A stretch of 64,000 nucleotides of DNA from Dysidea avara (GCF_963678975.1 NC_089276.1:33045716-33109715); one strand, 5' to 3'. Shown: positions 1 to 13,000, counted from the stretch's first letter. A program made the numbers and translations. Notes: generated by a model not told the origin, from the sequence alone.

Positions 1-3000
1 TCCATGAAGCACCTGCAGTGGGAGTGACAACACTTACTGTATGCACTAAACTGGTATAGTAGTCTAAGCTCTTTAGCTGTTTACACAATACTACACTACA
101 CACACACCTTTACAATACGAGGATTAGTAAATGATTCATTGAGAATGTGCATGTGATCCCTCAACTCCAGGATATCAATTATGTAGTCATGGTTACGAGT
201 AGATAGCTGCATCAGACACGTTATTCCAAGGAAGGATCGGTAGGAGTGATGCTGTAGGGAAAGGCATACATACACTGTAAAACAGTTTACTAAAATATAT
301 GAAAACTGCTATTGTCTGTCCCTCTGAGCTCTTGCTTGTCCTAACACACACAGAAAAACACAAACACACAGAGTGTTAAGTGCCTAAACAGTTAACAGAG
401 TTGGAAGCCATTTACAAGCTGGAGCTGATACGTACATTTGAAAATCAATGAAACCAAATGATGCACACAATTGTTAAAATGACAGGCTTATACAGTGAAC
501 TGACTAGAGCTGTGCAGTACTGTACATTATCTGAATGGTTTTGTACCATTTTATATGTAAAGGTTTTAATGCTCATTCAGAGCTCTGTTCAACCAAACAT
601 ATGTACACTGACTCCAATGTATACGTACATACACTCTTTGTACAGACACAATTCATGAGATGAATGTCTCTGCACAAAAATACGTATGCACATAATTATA
701 CTCAAGAAAGCCAGGGTAAAGGTGGAAGCCAAGGAATTGCTGTAACATGTGATATCGATCAATATCAGTCCCTTTTGTAAAGCCCCAAAGCCAGCCACCA
801 CAAGCAGACTTTGGGACTTGCTTGTGTGTGTCTTGCCTTCTTTACTGCCAGATTTCAAGACAATCAGACAACGTGTTTTGAGTTATATGGCAGCTTTTGT
901 ACGTGTGCAAAAAAGAAGAAAAAAATACATTAAATTTATACTGTAGCTGATCTTTAGAAGACTGGTATCTTGGAGTAATTATGCTACGTATGTGGATTAT
1001 TGAAGTCTACAGCACAAATTGTCTTATTCATGATGGCAGTACGGAGCTATATACTCAGCTACATACATATGCATAATAACAACACACTCACCTCCAGATC
1101 AACAGCAAACTCCTTCACACCAATCAGTAGTTTACTGAGCTCTTGTAGCTGTTCTACACTAGTCACCGTGGTCAAGGGAACATCACTGAGGGCTCCTGGA
1201 TGCTGTTACATCATCAGTAAACTCACAACCACAATTGAAACATACAGTACTGTGAACATAAGACTATGTATATTTTCATCAGTGTGCATGGTGTGTCCTT
1301 TTCACACACAGTTTGTTATTTTAGAGTGTAAGATTTTCTATACTGATTCAACACATAGTATCATGTTGTACTGATTTCAGGTTTTAACTAATACTACAAG
1401 GACCATGCAATTATGAAGGTGTTGTGATTTCAGGGGCCTAAATAATATGTATTAATGTAGACTAGTACAAATGGGACTATGGATAATAAGGGTCCTGATT
1501 ATCAACACTGTGAGAGACCCTCAAATACCAACCCCACAAAATAAGACATGTAGAAGTTAAAACAAATGACAACACGTTGCCTGTGGGTCTTTTATCTCCA
1601 GCTGTTCTGTAATTGGCTCAAATTTCTCTAGTTCATATCGATATGGGTGTCCATAACTCTTAATAGAGGTCACCTTATCTCTCACGGCACTAATGAAACT
1701 ACTGATAGTGGCACCATCCTGTACATCAACTATATGACACATGGGTAGTAATACTGAAACCCACAATTGAAAATAATACAATACAAAAAAACTAAAATAG
1801 GTTGCCAACACATGATATTGTACATCATCTACACAAAGACAAAGAATAAGGTCATGCATCATCAGACCGTCACACCTGCCTCACGACAAGCCCTAAATCA
1901 CCAGGACTATGTTTCACTGTACAGTCACACAAGCCAAAACGCCACACGTTTGTGATGTGTGACCAATCTTCCTCTTTTACAACAACAATACTAAAAGCCA
2001 CAACAAGTACAACTTACATCATGTAATGACACACACCACACTATACATATAAACACATATATTGTTTACTTGATGGTAGTGGCTTCAGGGCATTTGGTTT
2101 GTGCTTGATGATTGGTCGGAATGGAGTGTTGGAGTTGTCAATCTTGTCAGCCCACTTCAGTTGAGGTCTCATCATATTGGAGGAATGGATGTAGCTGACT
2201 TTTTTAACATGTCCCCTCTGTAGTGACTGCTCCACCTGGGGATACAAGTAATATTAATAAGTATGAAGGGACTTCTACAGGTACAGTACATAACAGACAT
2301 TTTTGGACCAACTGAATTTGATACCATTATAAACAGGTTGCCTTTTTTCAGAGGTAAAAAATGTATTGGTAGAGATATAGACTGTAGTACGAAGATCAGA
2401 AACTGTCATTTATTTACTGAGGGTTAAAGTCTACAGTGTCATTTACATGGAGGTCCTTTTAAGAGAAATTGCACTGCATTGCTTCCAACACCACTCAACA
2501 ATCACTGTACCAAGGTTAGCATAACTTGTACCTTAACTAACTAAACAACACGTCACAGCGTTAAAGGTAAAAAGGAATCATTTGAAGTATACAACACACA
2601 ATACACAGATAACAATGGGACATTTCTAATAATAAAATTTAATTTGATTCCTGCTATATTACACATCATCTCCAACTCTACGTAACTTGTACTTGAGTGG
2701 AGACACACCTTCTTCAATATTTTGCATGTCATACACTTCCAACTAAAACATATGTACTGTGTGTGTATGCACCTTATACATAGAGCACTTATAATTTTAA
2801 CAAACCTTTTTGCTGTCCAATGTTCCAGACAGTGCTTGGCCAGCCTTCTTTACTCCTGTGGCTTCATCTAATAGATTATCCTGCAAAAGAAGAGAGGGGT
2901 TTAAACCAGCCAATCAAAATCTTATCCTTTACGTACTACTTGCTCCAGTAAAGTGTCATTGGCCTCCACCACAGCTTCAAATAAGTCTCCATGATCATGT

Positions 3001-4025
3001 GATTTACTTGATGATCCTAATTGGATCCCATCAGATGGCCAGGGACCAGTAATGTGATGGTATTTAGTAATTCTGGCAATACTAGAAAATTAAATGACAA
3101 GAAACAAAACAGTACTGTATATCAATAGCAATACTATACAGGCTATCCAGTATATAACTGATGTACCCACCCCCCCCCCCCCCCCCAACAAAAGAAAGGA
3201 ATAAAAATTCATTTGTCATACTCAGAGGTTTACAATAGGGCTCAAACAGCTATTTTCTGTCTGGATATCTTGAATAATATATTTCCAGATATCCTATGAA
3301 TAGTGACGTCATCAATCACTATAAACTGTATCATGAACACGGTCGCTTTATTCTTAATTCGATTAGAAGAAACATTACACTTGTGATATTATGACAACTG
3401 GGCTTTTAGTAATGAATAGGGTGAAATGATTAATTCAACTGTATTGCTATCCTGATGGCTTCAAATTACTATCCGGATGTCCGGATAACAGATATCTCTA
3501 GTTTGCAAGTCTCCTTTATACCCAGTACTACTATAAGTGCTAGAGAACACTCAATCACCTTTTAGTAATCCGCTGCCCCATCTTGGCAGTAAACTCAGTG
3601 AAGGATGGATAGCTAGAGTAATATTCATAGTCTTCATCAGCTGCTGGCAAAGAGTGACATTCCCTAGTTGCCTTCACCACCAGTGACAACAGTTGCTGTA
3701 AAGGAACACTTCCAGTACTTATGGGAAGACACTCAGAGGGAGATTACCAATATTCAATTAACACATGCAATTTGATTAAAATATTGATGATGTGTGTACA
3801 GTGGCTTTATTAGCTGGGTTTCTATACAAAGGGGAATTCAAACTTCGAGACAATACATGTGTTAGGGGGTTTAACAAAATGGGACTGGAGCGGAGACTTT
3901 CCAGAGTAGAGGCACAGCCTTCATTGGACCATAGATAAAGTAGGCACTACTTAGTTATGGCCATGAGACATGCGCTCAGCATACAAATTAGTTTGAATAC
4001 TCACAGGTGAAAGATACAAGCCCAT
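1..4025 (-). CDS. EXOSC10: EXOSC10 / Rrp6 nuclear exosome 3'-5' exoribonuclease, 5' part
   Basis: EXOSC10 is the DEDD-type 3'-5' exoribonuclease of the nuclear RNA exosome. Exons read from the sequence: 4005-4025, 3559-3695, 2937-3072, 2806-2880, 2070-2235, 1581-1729, 1092-1202, 108-251 and 1-12 (cut by the edge). Reading phases agree across all of them and give 317 codons. The N-terminal PMC2NT region contains RPQLKWADKIDNSNTPFRP and KPNALKPLP, then GHPYRYELEKFEP, very close to human EXOSC10 from memory. FAVDLE supplies the first exonuclease motif (D263, E265), followed by HHSYRSFLGITCLMQ; the last exon starts VLHG, matching VFHG in human. The 1581 exon ends in a GC donor (CAG|GC); all other introns are GT-AG. 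The start MGLYLSP has an in-frame stop just upstream and fits the phase, but this tiny first exon is the least certain piece. Most of the catalytic domain and the HRDC domain lie outside the window. Confidence 0.92.
3170..3186. repeat. poly-C run in an EXOSC10 intron
   Basis: Seventeen consecutive C residues inside the intron between the 2937-3072 and 3559-3695 exons. A homopolymer like this is length-variable and prone to assembly error. Confidence 0.85.
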
Positions 4026-4567
4026 ATTTCATCAAGTCCGACCTGCGCTTTCAACTGACAGTTACAAAAATGAAATTTACAACCAGCAGAAACTTTTTAC
4101 CTCAGTATATTGCAGTCTAGCGACTCCATTAGTGTGTAATACAACCTCGTGGCAAAGTAATTGAAGTGAAACTTGTACAGAAAGTGAGTTATCTGTACCA
4201 ACGCAACAAGGCGAAATGGATAACATCAAAGGCTGTGACATAACATTGGGGATTTTGTACACAAATGATGACATAGCATACTTCCATTTCCAATCTCGGT
4301 AAGCATTCTTGTATCTATGATTGGACGCTTTCAACTCTACTTTGATCTAAAACAAGTCTCCCCCCCCCGACAAGGTTGCCATAGCTATTCCAGTATTGGA
4401 CTTGCTAAGGTCTTGTATAACTCTACAAGCACCTCTGACTCTAGAAACTCAGTTTATTATGAACACTTCATTATGAATAATTTGTGTTCTGCAAATAGGG
4501 GTAGGGACTAACATTGACATGTGCATTAAACATCCACGTGACAAATTAGCTTAATTCACATCAAGAC
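4026..4567. other. EXOSC10 upstream region, no gene seen
   Basis: This stretch lies upstream of the EXOSC10 start codon and should hold its promoter and 5' UTR. I see no TATA box at a convincing position and no coding exon. A 64-codon plus-strand frame and an 85-codon minus-strand frame occur here but resemble nothing and have no supporting splice sites. Confidence 0.5.
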
Positions 4568-5345
4568 ACACGGTAGTGTGTCGTGCGGCCCAAGAAGCCG
4601 GCGCGCCACACCGTGAGTATATTGACAGGAAGAACGAAAACGTCATTTTCACACCTTTGTATCTCGGTGATCACTTATCTGATGGGAACCACATTTGCTA
4701 CACAGTTGCCCGCCAGCCAAGGGAGTCTACATTCCAAATTTGAAGGAAATCGCTCCAGCCATTTCCGAGATACGAGCTGCCAAAGTTTCGTTTCTTTTTC
4801 TTCGTTTTTTTTTCTTCTTCGTCTTTTCGCACACTTGCAAAAATTGCTATAACAAGCAAACGCGTACTCCGATCGCCTTGAAATTTGGCACACAGAAAGG
4901 GAGTCCAAAGTTGAATCCTAGCATCAAATTTGGTACAAATCCGATGAATGGTTCAGGAGTTATGACCGATTATTCGCGTAAAACAAGATCGATTTGTTGT
5001 CACGCCTACAGGGTAAACCGCTTCATGGAATGAGTTGAAAATTGCTATGTAGATGGAGTAACCATCGTAGGAGTGCCTTTTGGTGGTTTGAAAGGAATCG
5101 AGATAAAGACCACGGAGATATGACACAAAACCCAACCTGTGTCACAATTACGCGATCGATTTTTATGAATAAAAAGTATTAGTTTTCACGCCTACTAGGC
5201 AAACCGCTTAGAGCAATGAGCTGAAAATCGGTGTATAGCTGGAATAATCTTCATAGAAAGTCCTTGCAGTAGTACAGAAGAATCGGATTACAAACCACTG
5301 AGTTATGATTCGAAAGCCAACTCCGTGTAGCAAATGCGAGATCGA
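4568..5345. repeat. Dispersed repeat, copy A (copy B at 63190)
   Basis: The segment opens with ACACGGTAGTGTGTCGTGCG and continues through text clearly shared with 63190-63640 in the same orientation. Both copies keep a frame with a QEAG..PH..YIDRK-like stretch, suggesting decay from a once-coding element that I cannot name. Two diverged direct copies of a ~170-bp unit are visible inside (about 5000-5130 and 5170-5290, each with CACGCCTAC followed by AAACCGCTT). The right edge runs straight into the minisatellite at 5344. Confidence 0.75.
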
Positions 5346-8315
5346 GATACTCTAATAGAACAGTCACCCTAATAGAGCATTCGGCTAATTTATTTACTCC
5401 ATTATAGAATTTTATTACAACACAAGTTATTCTGTAGGGAGTTCAGCTGCAAACAGTTAATCTTATAGACAGTTCAGCAAGAAGACAGTCACCATGTGGA
5501 GAGTTAAGCAAATATACCACTATAGAGATTCAGAACATTACAAGTCACACTGAAGAAAGTTCAGCTATAAACAAGTCATGCACTGTGTAGAGAATTCAGC
5601 TACAATTAAGTCACTCTCTAGAGAATTCAGTTACACAGAATTCAGCTACACACAAGTCACTGTGGAGAGAGTTCAGCTACAAACAAATTACCCTTTAGAG
5701 TGATCAGCTACAAACAAAACACTTTGCAGGGTGTTCAACTGCAACAAATCAATTACCTTTAGAGCGATCAGCAATGAACAAATCAACACAAATCTACCTG
5801 TAGAGAGATCAGCTAGAAACAAATCACCCTGAAGAGAGTTCAGCTACAAAAAATCACCCTGTAGAGACATCAGCTAGAAACTAGACACAATGTAAGGAGT
5901 TCAGCTACAAGCAATCACCCTGTAGAGAGTTCAGCTAAAACAAATCAACCTGCAGAGAGATCAGCTACAAACAAATCACCTTATAGAGAGTTCAGCTACA
6001 AACAGATTACCTGTAGAGAGATCGGCTACAAACAAATTAACCTGCAGAGAGATCAGCTATATACACACAAATCAACTTGTAGAGAGATCAGCTACAAACA
6101 AATAACCCTGTAGAGAGATCAGCTAGAAACTACACACAATGTAAGGAGTTCAGCTACAAACAAATCACCCTGTAGAGAGATCAGCTACAAACTAGACACA
6201 AAGTAAGGAGTTCAGCTACAAGCAAATTACCCTGTAGAGAGTTCATCTACAAACAAATCAACCTGTAGAGCAATCAGCTAGAAACAAATCACCCTGAAGA
6301 GAGGTCAGCTACAAAAAATCACCCTGTAGAGAGATCAGCTAGAAACAAATCACCCTGAAGAGAGGTCAGCTACAAAAAATCACCCTGTAGAGAGATCAGC
6401 TACAAACAAATTGCCCTATAGAGAGATCGGCTACAAACAAATCAACCTGCAGAGAGATCAGCTACACACAAATCAACTTGTAGAGAGTTCAGCTACAAAC
6501 AAATTACCCTGTAGAGAGATCGGCTACAAACAAATCAGCCTGTAGAGAGTTCAGCTACAAACAAATTACCCTATAGAGAGATCGGCTACAAACAAATCAA
6601 CCCCCAGAGAGATCAGCTACACACAAATCAACTTGTAGAGAGATCAATTACAAACAAATCACCCTGTAGAGAGATCAGCTAGAAACTACACACAATGTAA
6701 GGAGTTCAGCTACACATAAATCACCTTATAGAGAGTTCAGCTACAAACAAATCACTCTGTAGAGAGATCAGCTAAAAACTGGACACAATGTAAGGAGTTC
6801 AGCTACAAGCAAATCACCCTTTAGTGAGTTCAGCTACAAACAAATCAACCTGCAGCGAGATCACCTACAAAAAAGCACCTTGTACAGAGTTCAGCTACAA
6901 ACAAATTACCCTGTAGAGAGATCGGCTACAAACAAATCAACCAGTAGAAAGATCAGCTACACACAAATCAACTTGTAGAGAGATCAGCTACAAACAAATC
7001 ACCCTGTAGAGAGATCAGCTAGAAAGTAGTCACAATGTAAGGAGTTCAGCTACAAGTAAATCACCCTGTAGAGAGTTCAGCTAAAACAAATCAACCTGCA
7101 GAGAGATCAGCTACAAATAAATCACTTTATAGACAGTTCAGCTACAAACAAATTACCTTGTAGAGATATCGGCTGCAAATTAATCAATCTGCAGAGAGAT
7201 CAGCTACACACAAATCAACTTATAGAGAGATCAACTACCAACAAATCACCCTGTAGAGAGATCAGCTAGAAACTAGATACAATGCAAGGAGTTCAGCTAC
7301 AAGCAAAATCACCCTTTAGTGAGTTCAGCTACAAACAAATCAACCTGCAGTGAGATCACCCACAAAAACGCACTTGTACAGAGTTCAGTTACAAACAAAT
7401 CATCCTGTAGAGAGATCAGGTAGAAGAATTCACCTTGTAGAGAGTTCATTTACAAAGAAACCATCATATAGAGAGTTCAGCTACAAAGAAATTACCCCGT
7501 AGAGAGTTCAGCTAGAAGAAGTCACCCTGTAAAGAGTTTAGCTACAAAGAAACCATCATGTACAGAGTTCAGCTACAAAGAAACCACCTGTACAGAATTA
7601 AACTACAAACAAATCACCCTGTATAGAGATCAGCTAGAAGAAGTTACCTTGTAGATAGTTCAGCTACAACAATTCATCCTGTAGAAAGATTAGCTAGAAG
7701 AAGTCACCTTGTAGAGTGTTCAGTTACAAAGAAACCATCATGTAGAGAGTTCAGCTGCAAACAAATCACTCTGTAGAGAGTTCAGCTACAAAGAAACCGC
7801 CATGTAGAGAGTTCAGCCTCATACAAACCACCTTGTAGAGAATTCAACTACAACAAATCACCCTGTAGAGAAGAAGTTACCTTGTAGAGAGTTCAGCTAC
7901 AAAGAAACCACCATGTAGAGAGTTTAGCTGCAAACAATTCACCTGTAGAGAGTTCAGCTAGAAACAAATCACCCCGTAGAGAGATCAACTGGACGAAGTC
8001 ACCTTGTAGAGAGTTCAGCTACAAAGAAACCATCATGTAGAGAGTTCAGCTGCAAACAAATCACCCTGCAGAGAGTTCAGCTACAAAAAAATCACCCTGT
8101 AGAGAGTTCAGCTAGACGAAGTCACCTTATAGAGAGTTCAGCTACAAAGAAACCATCATGTAGAGAGTTCGGCTATAAAGACACCACCATGTAGAGAGTT
8201 TAGCTGCAAACAAATCACCTGTTACAGAGAGTTCAGCTACAAAGAAACCATCCTGTATATAGTTCAGCTACATTTCAAGTCACCCAGTAGAGAGATCAGC
8301 TGCAAAAAAAATCCT
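5344..8315. repeat. ~3 kb minisatellite, ~31-bp unit
   Basis: Roughly 95 tandem copies of a unit close to CACCCTGTAGAGAGATCAGC followed by TACAAACAAAT. Units vary (TTCAGCT or ATCAGCT; ACAAACAAAT, AGAAACAAAT or ACAAAGAAACC), and higher-order blocks are visible, such as a recurring AAACTAGACACAATGTAAGG variant. The first units (from 5344) look different: they contain CTCTAATAGAACAGTCACC, the dispersed dyad motif found elsewhere in the window, and grade into the satellite. No open frame, and no unique spacers between units. Confidence 0.95.
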
Positions 8316-8513
8316 GTGGGGAATAATGAGCATGTAATAAATATATGTATATAATTTGTATAATTACTAATAAAATCAAAAATAATTGAAGTACTAAAAT
8401 TCTTCTTTAAGTTCTTTTCTTCTTCCTGTGGTAAAGAAAAAAACACATGGGTTAAAAAAGCCCCAAAGCCAGCCATAGGCCGGCTTTGCAGTACACAAAT
8501 ACAAAAAGAAGTG

Positions 8514-8840
8514 ATATCTAATGAAAAACAGCCAAGCTGTAAAAAAAGGTGCGGCCCCCATAAAGGCCATGGTGAAAAAAGATGTGAAATCCAAGGTGGC
8601 GGCCAAGAAATGGCTGTGATGGTAGGTTAATGGTTACATTTTAATAACGGCAATTCAGGTGAATTTTGTGCCTCTTGGTCTTGGCACCAAATTCACCTGA
8701 ATTGTTGTTATTAAAATGTAACCATTAACCTACCATCACAGCCATTTCTTGGCCGCCACCTTGGATTTCACATCTTTTTTCACCATGGCCTTTATGGGGG
8801 CCGCACCTTTTTTACAGCTTGGCTGTTTTTCATTAGATAT
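8514..8840. repeat. Long foldback (hairpin) repeat, arms ~159 bp
   Basis: Positions 8514-8672 are the near-perfect reverse complement of 8683-8840, with a ~10-base loop (TCTTGGTCTT). The visible differences are a 7-versus-6 A run and a few single bases. Each arm carries a 33-codon lysine-rich frame starting MKNSQAVKKG and ending AAKKWL. A diverged relic of the left flank (AAGCCCCAAAGCCAGCC) also occurs near 780, so this belongs to a dispersed family. It is probably a foldback MITE; its transcript would form a long double-stranded hairpin. Confidence 0.9.
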
Positions 8841-9381
8841 AATAAACGCCATGCTCAGACTAACTTTGGAGTAATCCTGAAACGTATCAAAACTAGGCAG
8901 AAACTCTTCTTCTTCTTCATTATCACTTTCTTCGCTTCACTACTGGCCTTCTTGCTTTCGTCAGCCATTTAAGCGTTGTGGACTACTTCACTCACGTTTG
9001 CACGAGTCTTGGTGAGTCTAATTAATGAGCACCCCAAAACTATAAAATTAAAAGAATAGGCGCTTAAACATTGAGACTGAGAAGTGTCTGTTTTGAGACC
9101 ATTTTAACTGCATGTAGAAATTAAGATTGTATCCATCGCAAAATGTTAGCATACTGAAGAAACCGGTGTTTCTATTACACTACGACATTCATGATCATCG
9201 TCATGCATCGTCAAAGAACAGAAGAAGCCATGCAACACAACGGCTTCTCCGAGGGCTTCTCACATTTTCGCGCAAGTGATGTTCTCTGACAACTGTCTGA
9301 CCATAGATTATTACTAAACAAAGCTAGACGTGACCTCATAAAGCGTCTCTGATGGTCTCTCGATGTATCTAAACAGAAGCA
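8841..9381. other. Unassigned intergenic stretch
   Basis: Between the foldback and the MULE-type element. A short minus-strand frame starts MADESKKASSEAKK at 8968 and, after an apparent frame change, a run of acidic residues reads toward the foldback. This is too little to call a gene. Nothing else is recognised. Confidence 0.4.
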
Positions 9382-9399
9382 TTCAATGAAGGCCGTTGC

Positions 9400-9592
9400 T
9401 ATTCGTACGACGATACGTATAAATAGCTCACGTGCTATTCGTACGACGATACGTATGAATAGCTCACGTGCTATTCGTACGACGATAATCATACGAATAG
9501 CTCACGTGCTATTCGTACGACGATACGTATGAATAGCTCACGTGCTATTCGTAAGACGATACGTATGAATAGCTCACGTACTATTCGTACGG
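9400..9592. repeat. Subterminal 36-bp tandem repeat of the MULE element
   Basis: About five copies of a 36-bp unit built from CTATTCGTACGACGATACG and TATGAATAGCTCACGT. Each unit is itself a dyad, because CTATTCGTACG and CGTATGAATAG are near inverses. The same blocks occur in the right end of the element (16035-16105). Such arrays are typical transposase-binding subterminal repeats. Confidence 0.85.
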
Positions 9593-10013
9593 TAACACAC
9601 TAAAAAACAACAAAAACTAATGGCAGAAAAGCTATATATTCGTACGACGATGGGGTACACATAGCTATCAGGTACAGCTACAACTTGAATAATCCAGTAA
9701 AATGTTCAATATAAGACCACCTAGCATTCAGTGACATGCACATTAAAGAATTCTGACTATACTGAAATTTTAGTTAGAACAGCTTTGATGTAATTTGATA
9801 GCAACACCTCAACACAGCTATACTGTATTGTTCAGTATATCAGTAGGTATGATGATAATTATGTTGACAGTGTACACAAAAAGACACACATACAAAGCAA
9901 AGCAAACAATTATAAACAAATGTTCAATCAGAAACATAGTATTATTCAGAGTCAGAATCAAATAGATATCCAAAGTACTATTCGCATTCTTTGTAGTTAC
10001 AGAACCGCATTTC

Positions 10014-13000
10014 CTATTCTGAATTTATCTTCTTTGCTTGTTTTATTGTGATATTCACACATGTGTGATGGTATAAGTTATCACAAATATAACATTTCAC
10101 CATACAGGGCACTTCTTCTGCAAACGGCTTCCTTGACATGTGCTCTGAGACATTTGGCAGTCTGCACTGGCAATAAACATTCAACTTTTTAAGCATAGCC
10201 CTTTTCTCCTTGGTTTTTGTACATGGGAAGGGAGTAATCTTGCCAGCTTCAAAGCAATTAATAAGATGACTGCGGATTTTCTTGTGGTCATAAAGGCATG
10301 ATGCTGGATTTCTGCCAAAACAAAGATCAATCAAAAAAGCAATAGCGTACACCCCACAATCATCACGGCTAACTTGCATTTGCACCTTCTCTAGATGGAC
10401 TTTGATTTATGCTGATCGTGTATTGCAAATGGCAGCAATTTGTTTCAAAACATGATATGTTGGTTCAGTGAAGATGCTGTCATATACGTAAACTTCATTA
10501 TCTGACACAGCTTTGATTGCCACCCAGTGATCACAGCCAGTGTGCAACACTTGACAGTAAGCAAATCCTGCATAACCTATCATCCAGTCAAACTTTTCAA
10601 ACCTAAAACATTCTCCAATGGCTGGAGTTGATAGCCCCTGCAAATCAGGGAATTGGTCACGTAAGAGTTGACTAGCAGCATTAATGTGATCATCGTCAAG
10701 CTTGTCACCTTGCTTAATACTGCCAATAAGCCTTGTAAATCTTTCAATAACATCATGCTGACAACGATTAAGATTATTCACTTTTCTCCTTTTGCGATAA
10801 TGTACTTCAGGGCAGTGCTTGGATTGCTGTTTATCTTCAATTGGTGACTGTGCAGTGGGCTGCTGTTTTTCTTGAAGTGGTGACTGAACAGTAGGTTGCT
10901 GTTTATCTTTAAGTGATGACAGTATGACCTATAAAAAAAGATGATGCAAATGAATTAGTATTACCATGGTCCACACTTGTTGAGCCCTTTGTGTGTTTAG
11001 ATAATTTAAAATTTGGATAAATGAAACCAATTCATCTATTTCAGAGCCCTGCTCAAGCACTCCAATAAAATGCACATCATGTTGACAACAATGACAATTA
11101 CTTACTTTTCTCCTTTTGCGACGATGTACTTTGGGGCAGTAGTTGGATTGTTGCTTATCTTGAAGTGGTGGCTGTACAGTGGGCTGCTGTTTATCTTCAA
11201 GTGGCGACTGTACAGTGGGCTGCTGTTTATCTTCAGGTGGCGATTGTACAGTGGGCTGTTGTTTATTTTCAAGTGGTGACTGTACAGTGGGCTGCTGTTT
11301 ATCTTCAAGTGGTGAATGTGCAATCTATAAGAAAGACAATTTGTAATACAGTGATCCTCTATTATCCAAACTTGCTGGGCCCTCATGGGTGTGTTTAGAC
11401 AATTGAAAATTTCATTCATTTATATCAGACCTACTAAATCACTCTAATAAAATACACAACAGTTACACTTGTCTGAAGGAACAATATTTTTGTGGGAAAC
11501 TGTAAACCTCCATTATTAAGTTTTAGTGCTAGATATGGTATCAGTAGCACCAAGATTCCTTTGTAAGGTTGTGTAACATGGTTTTTAAAGGTGGGTGCCC
11601 TTCATTTTCAGCACCACTGTATTGTTTGATACAACACTACTGAACTGTACCATGCTTACTCATTTTATAACTACATATATGCAAATAAATTCACCAAACT
11701 TTACTTACATATTCTACTTTATTCACAATGTCATTACCTTGGTATCAGTGTTGTTCATTCTTGCTTGAACTCCATAACACAGACGACAAAACCACACTGC
11801 TTTCTTGGGTGCAGAGGTCAATCCCACACAATTCAGATGATACCAGTTCAGACACGATTCACAAGCAACAGAAGTTGAAAGTGAAAGATCTCTGCTGCAT
11901 GTGTAACAATTCTATTTCGGGGGCATTTTCCAATTCCATCATTGCATCAGTGGCCTTACTCCATGCACCATCAGTAAAAAAATCTTCAACCGAGACCCAG
12001 TTGACGTTTTCATCCAACAAGTTAGACTTGAGATGCAAACTATTACCTATTTCATTAGATTCAAACCTTTCACCACGCAGAGCCTTTTCAATTAAGTGGT
12101 CCGGTAACATCCAACTAAGTATTTGTCTTTGCCTTTCTGCATTAGGTTTTAGTAAAAACTTCACTGGACGTTCAATACATTTTTTCTTCTTGGGCAATCC
12201 TATGACAGTTAAATTAGCCCCCTTAGGTCTACCTCTTTTTTTAGTTTTGGGTGGAAGCAGCTATTGATGTTAGGTCAATAAAATCAGGGGTTGGTTTGTT
12301 ATTCATTAGATCTACATCAATTGGATTGCCACTGTCAGAAGATATAACTGGTAGGTTGATACTGTCAGTGGGTATAGTAGGTGGATTGTCACTGTCAGCG
12401 GGTATAGCAGGTGGATTGTCACTGTCAGCAGGTATAGCAGGTAGACTGTCACTGTCAGCAGGTATAGCAGGTGGATCGTCACTGTCAGCAGGTATAGCAG
12501 GTGGATTGTCACTGTCAGTGGGTACAACAGATGGATTATCAACAGGAAAAACAAAAGCATTGCTACGGTCAGCAGATATGGCTGGAATGCCACTGTCAGA
12601 ACGCATGACATATGGAATATCAGGAAGTATGTCACCTGAATTCTCATTGAGATCAGCTTGGCAGTCACTGTCATCATGTATGCAGTCAGTGTTATTGGAT
12701 TGGCTATCAATAGAAGGTATATCAGATATATGATAAGGGAAACCCGAGAAGTCATCTTTGTCAAGGAGATCATCAGACATATGGTCAACCTTATTGTCTT
12801 GTTGATGGTCAACCTCCAAGTCCTCAATGCATGATTCTTCAACAACTTCAACCTTCACATGCTTGCCTTGCTCCCATGATCTCACAATCTTCTCCAGGCA
12901 ATCAACAGCATATGAAAATTCTCTCGTAGATATGTCAGAGGCAATTGAAGCTAATCTCTGTGATAAATCAAATACTTTACGATATTTTTCATGCTGCGAC

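Noticed and set aside
5344..8315. CRISPR-like array
   Set aside because: Units are contiguous ~31-bp repeats that differ gradually; there are no unique spacers and no cas genes, and the DNA is eukaryotic.
8850..8968. Small acidic gene starting MADESKK on the minus strand
   Set aside because: The frame changes within 15 codons, no splice sites support it, and it runs into the foldback repeat.
9400..9592. CRISPR-like or operator array of 36-bp repeats
   Set aside because: Repeats are directly adjacent, lie at a transposon end and recur at the other end; they are subterminal repeats.
12251..12733. 160-codon plus-strand frame rich in LSLSAGIAG
   Set aside because: It is the antisense shadow of the 30-bp coding repeat in the transposase exon.
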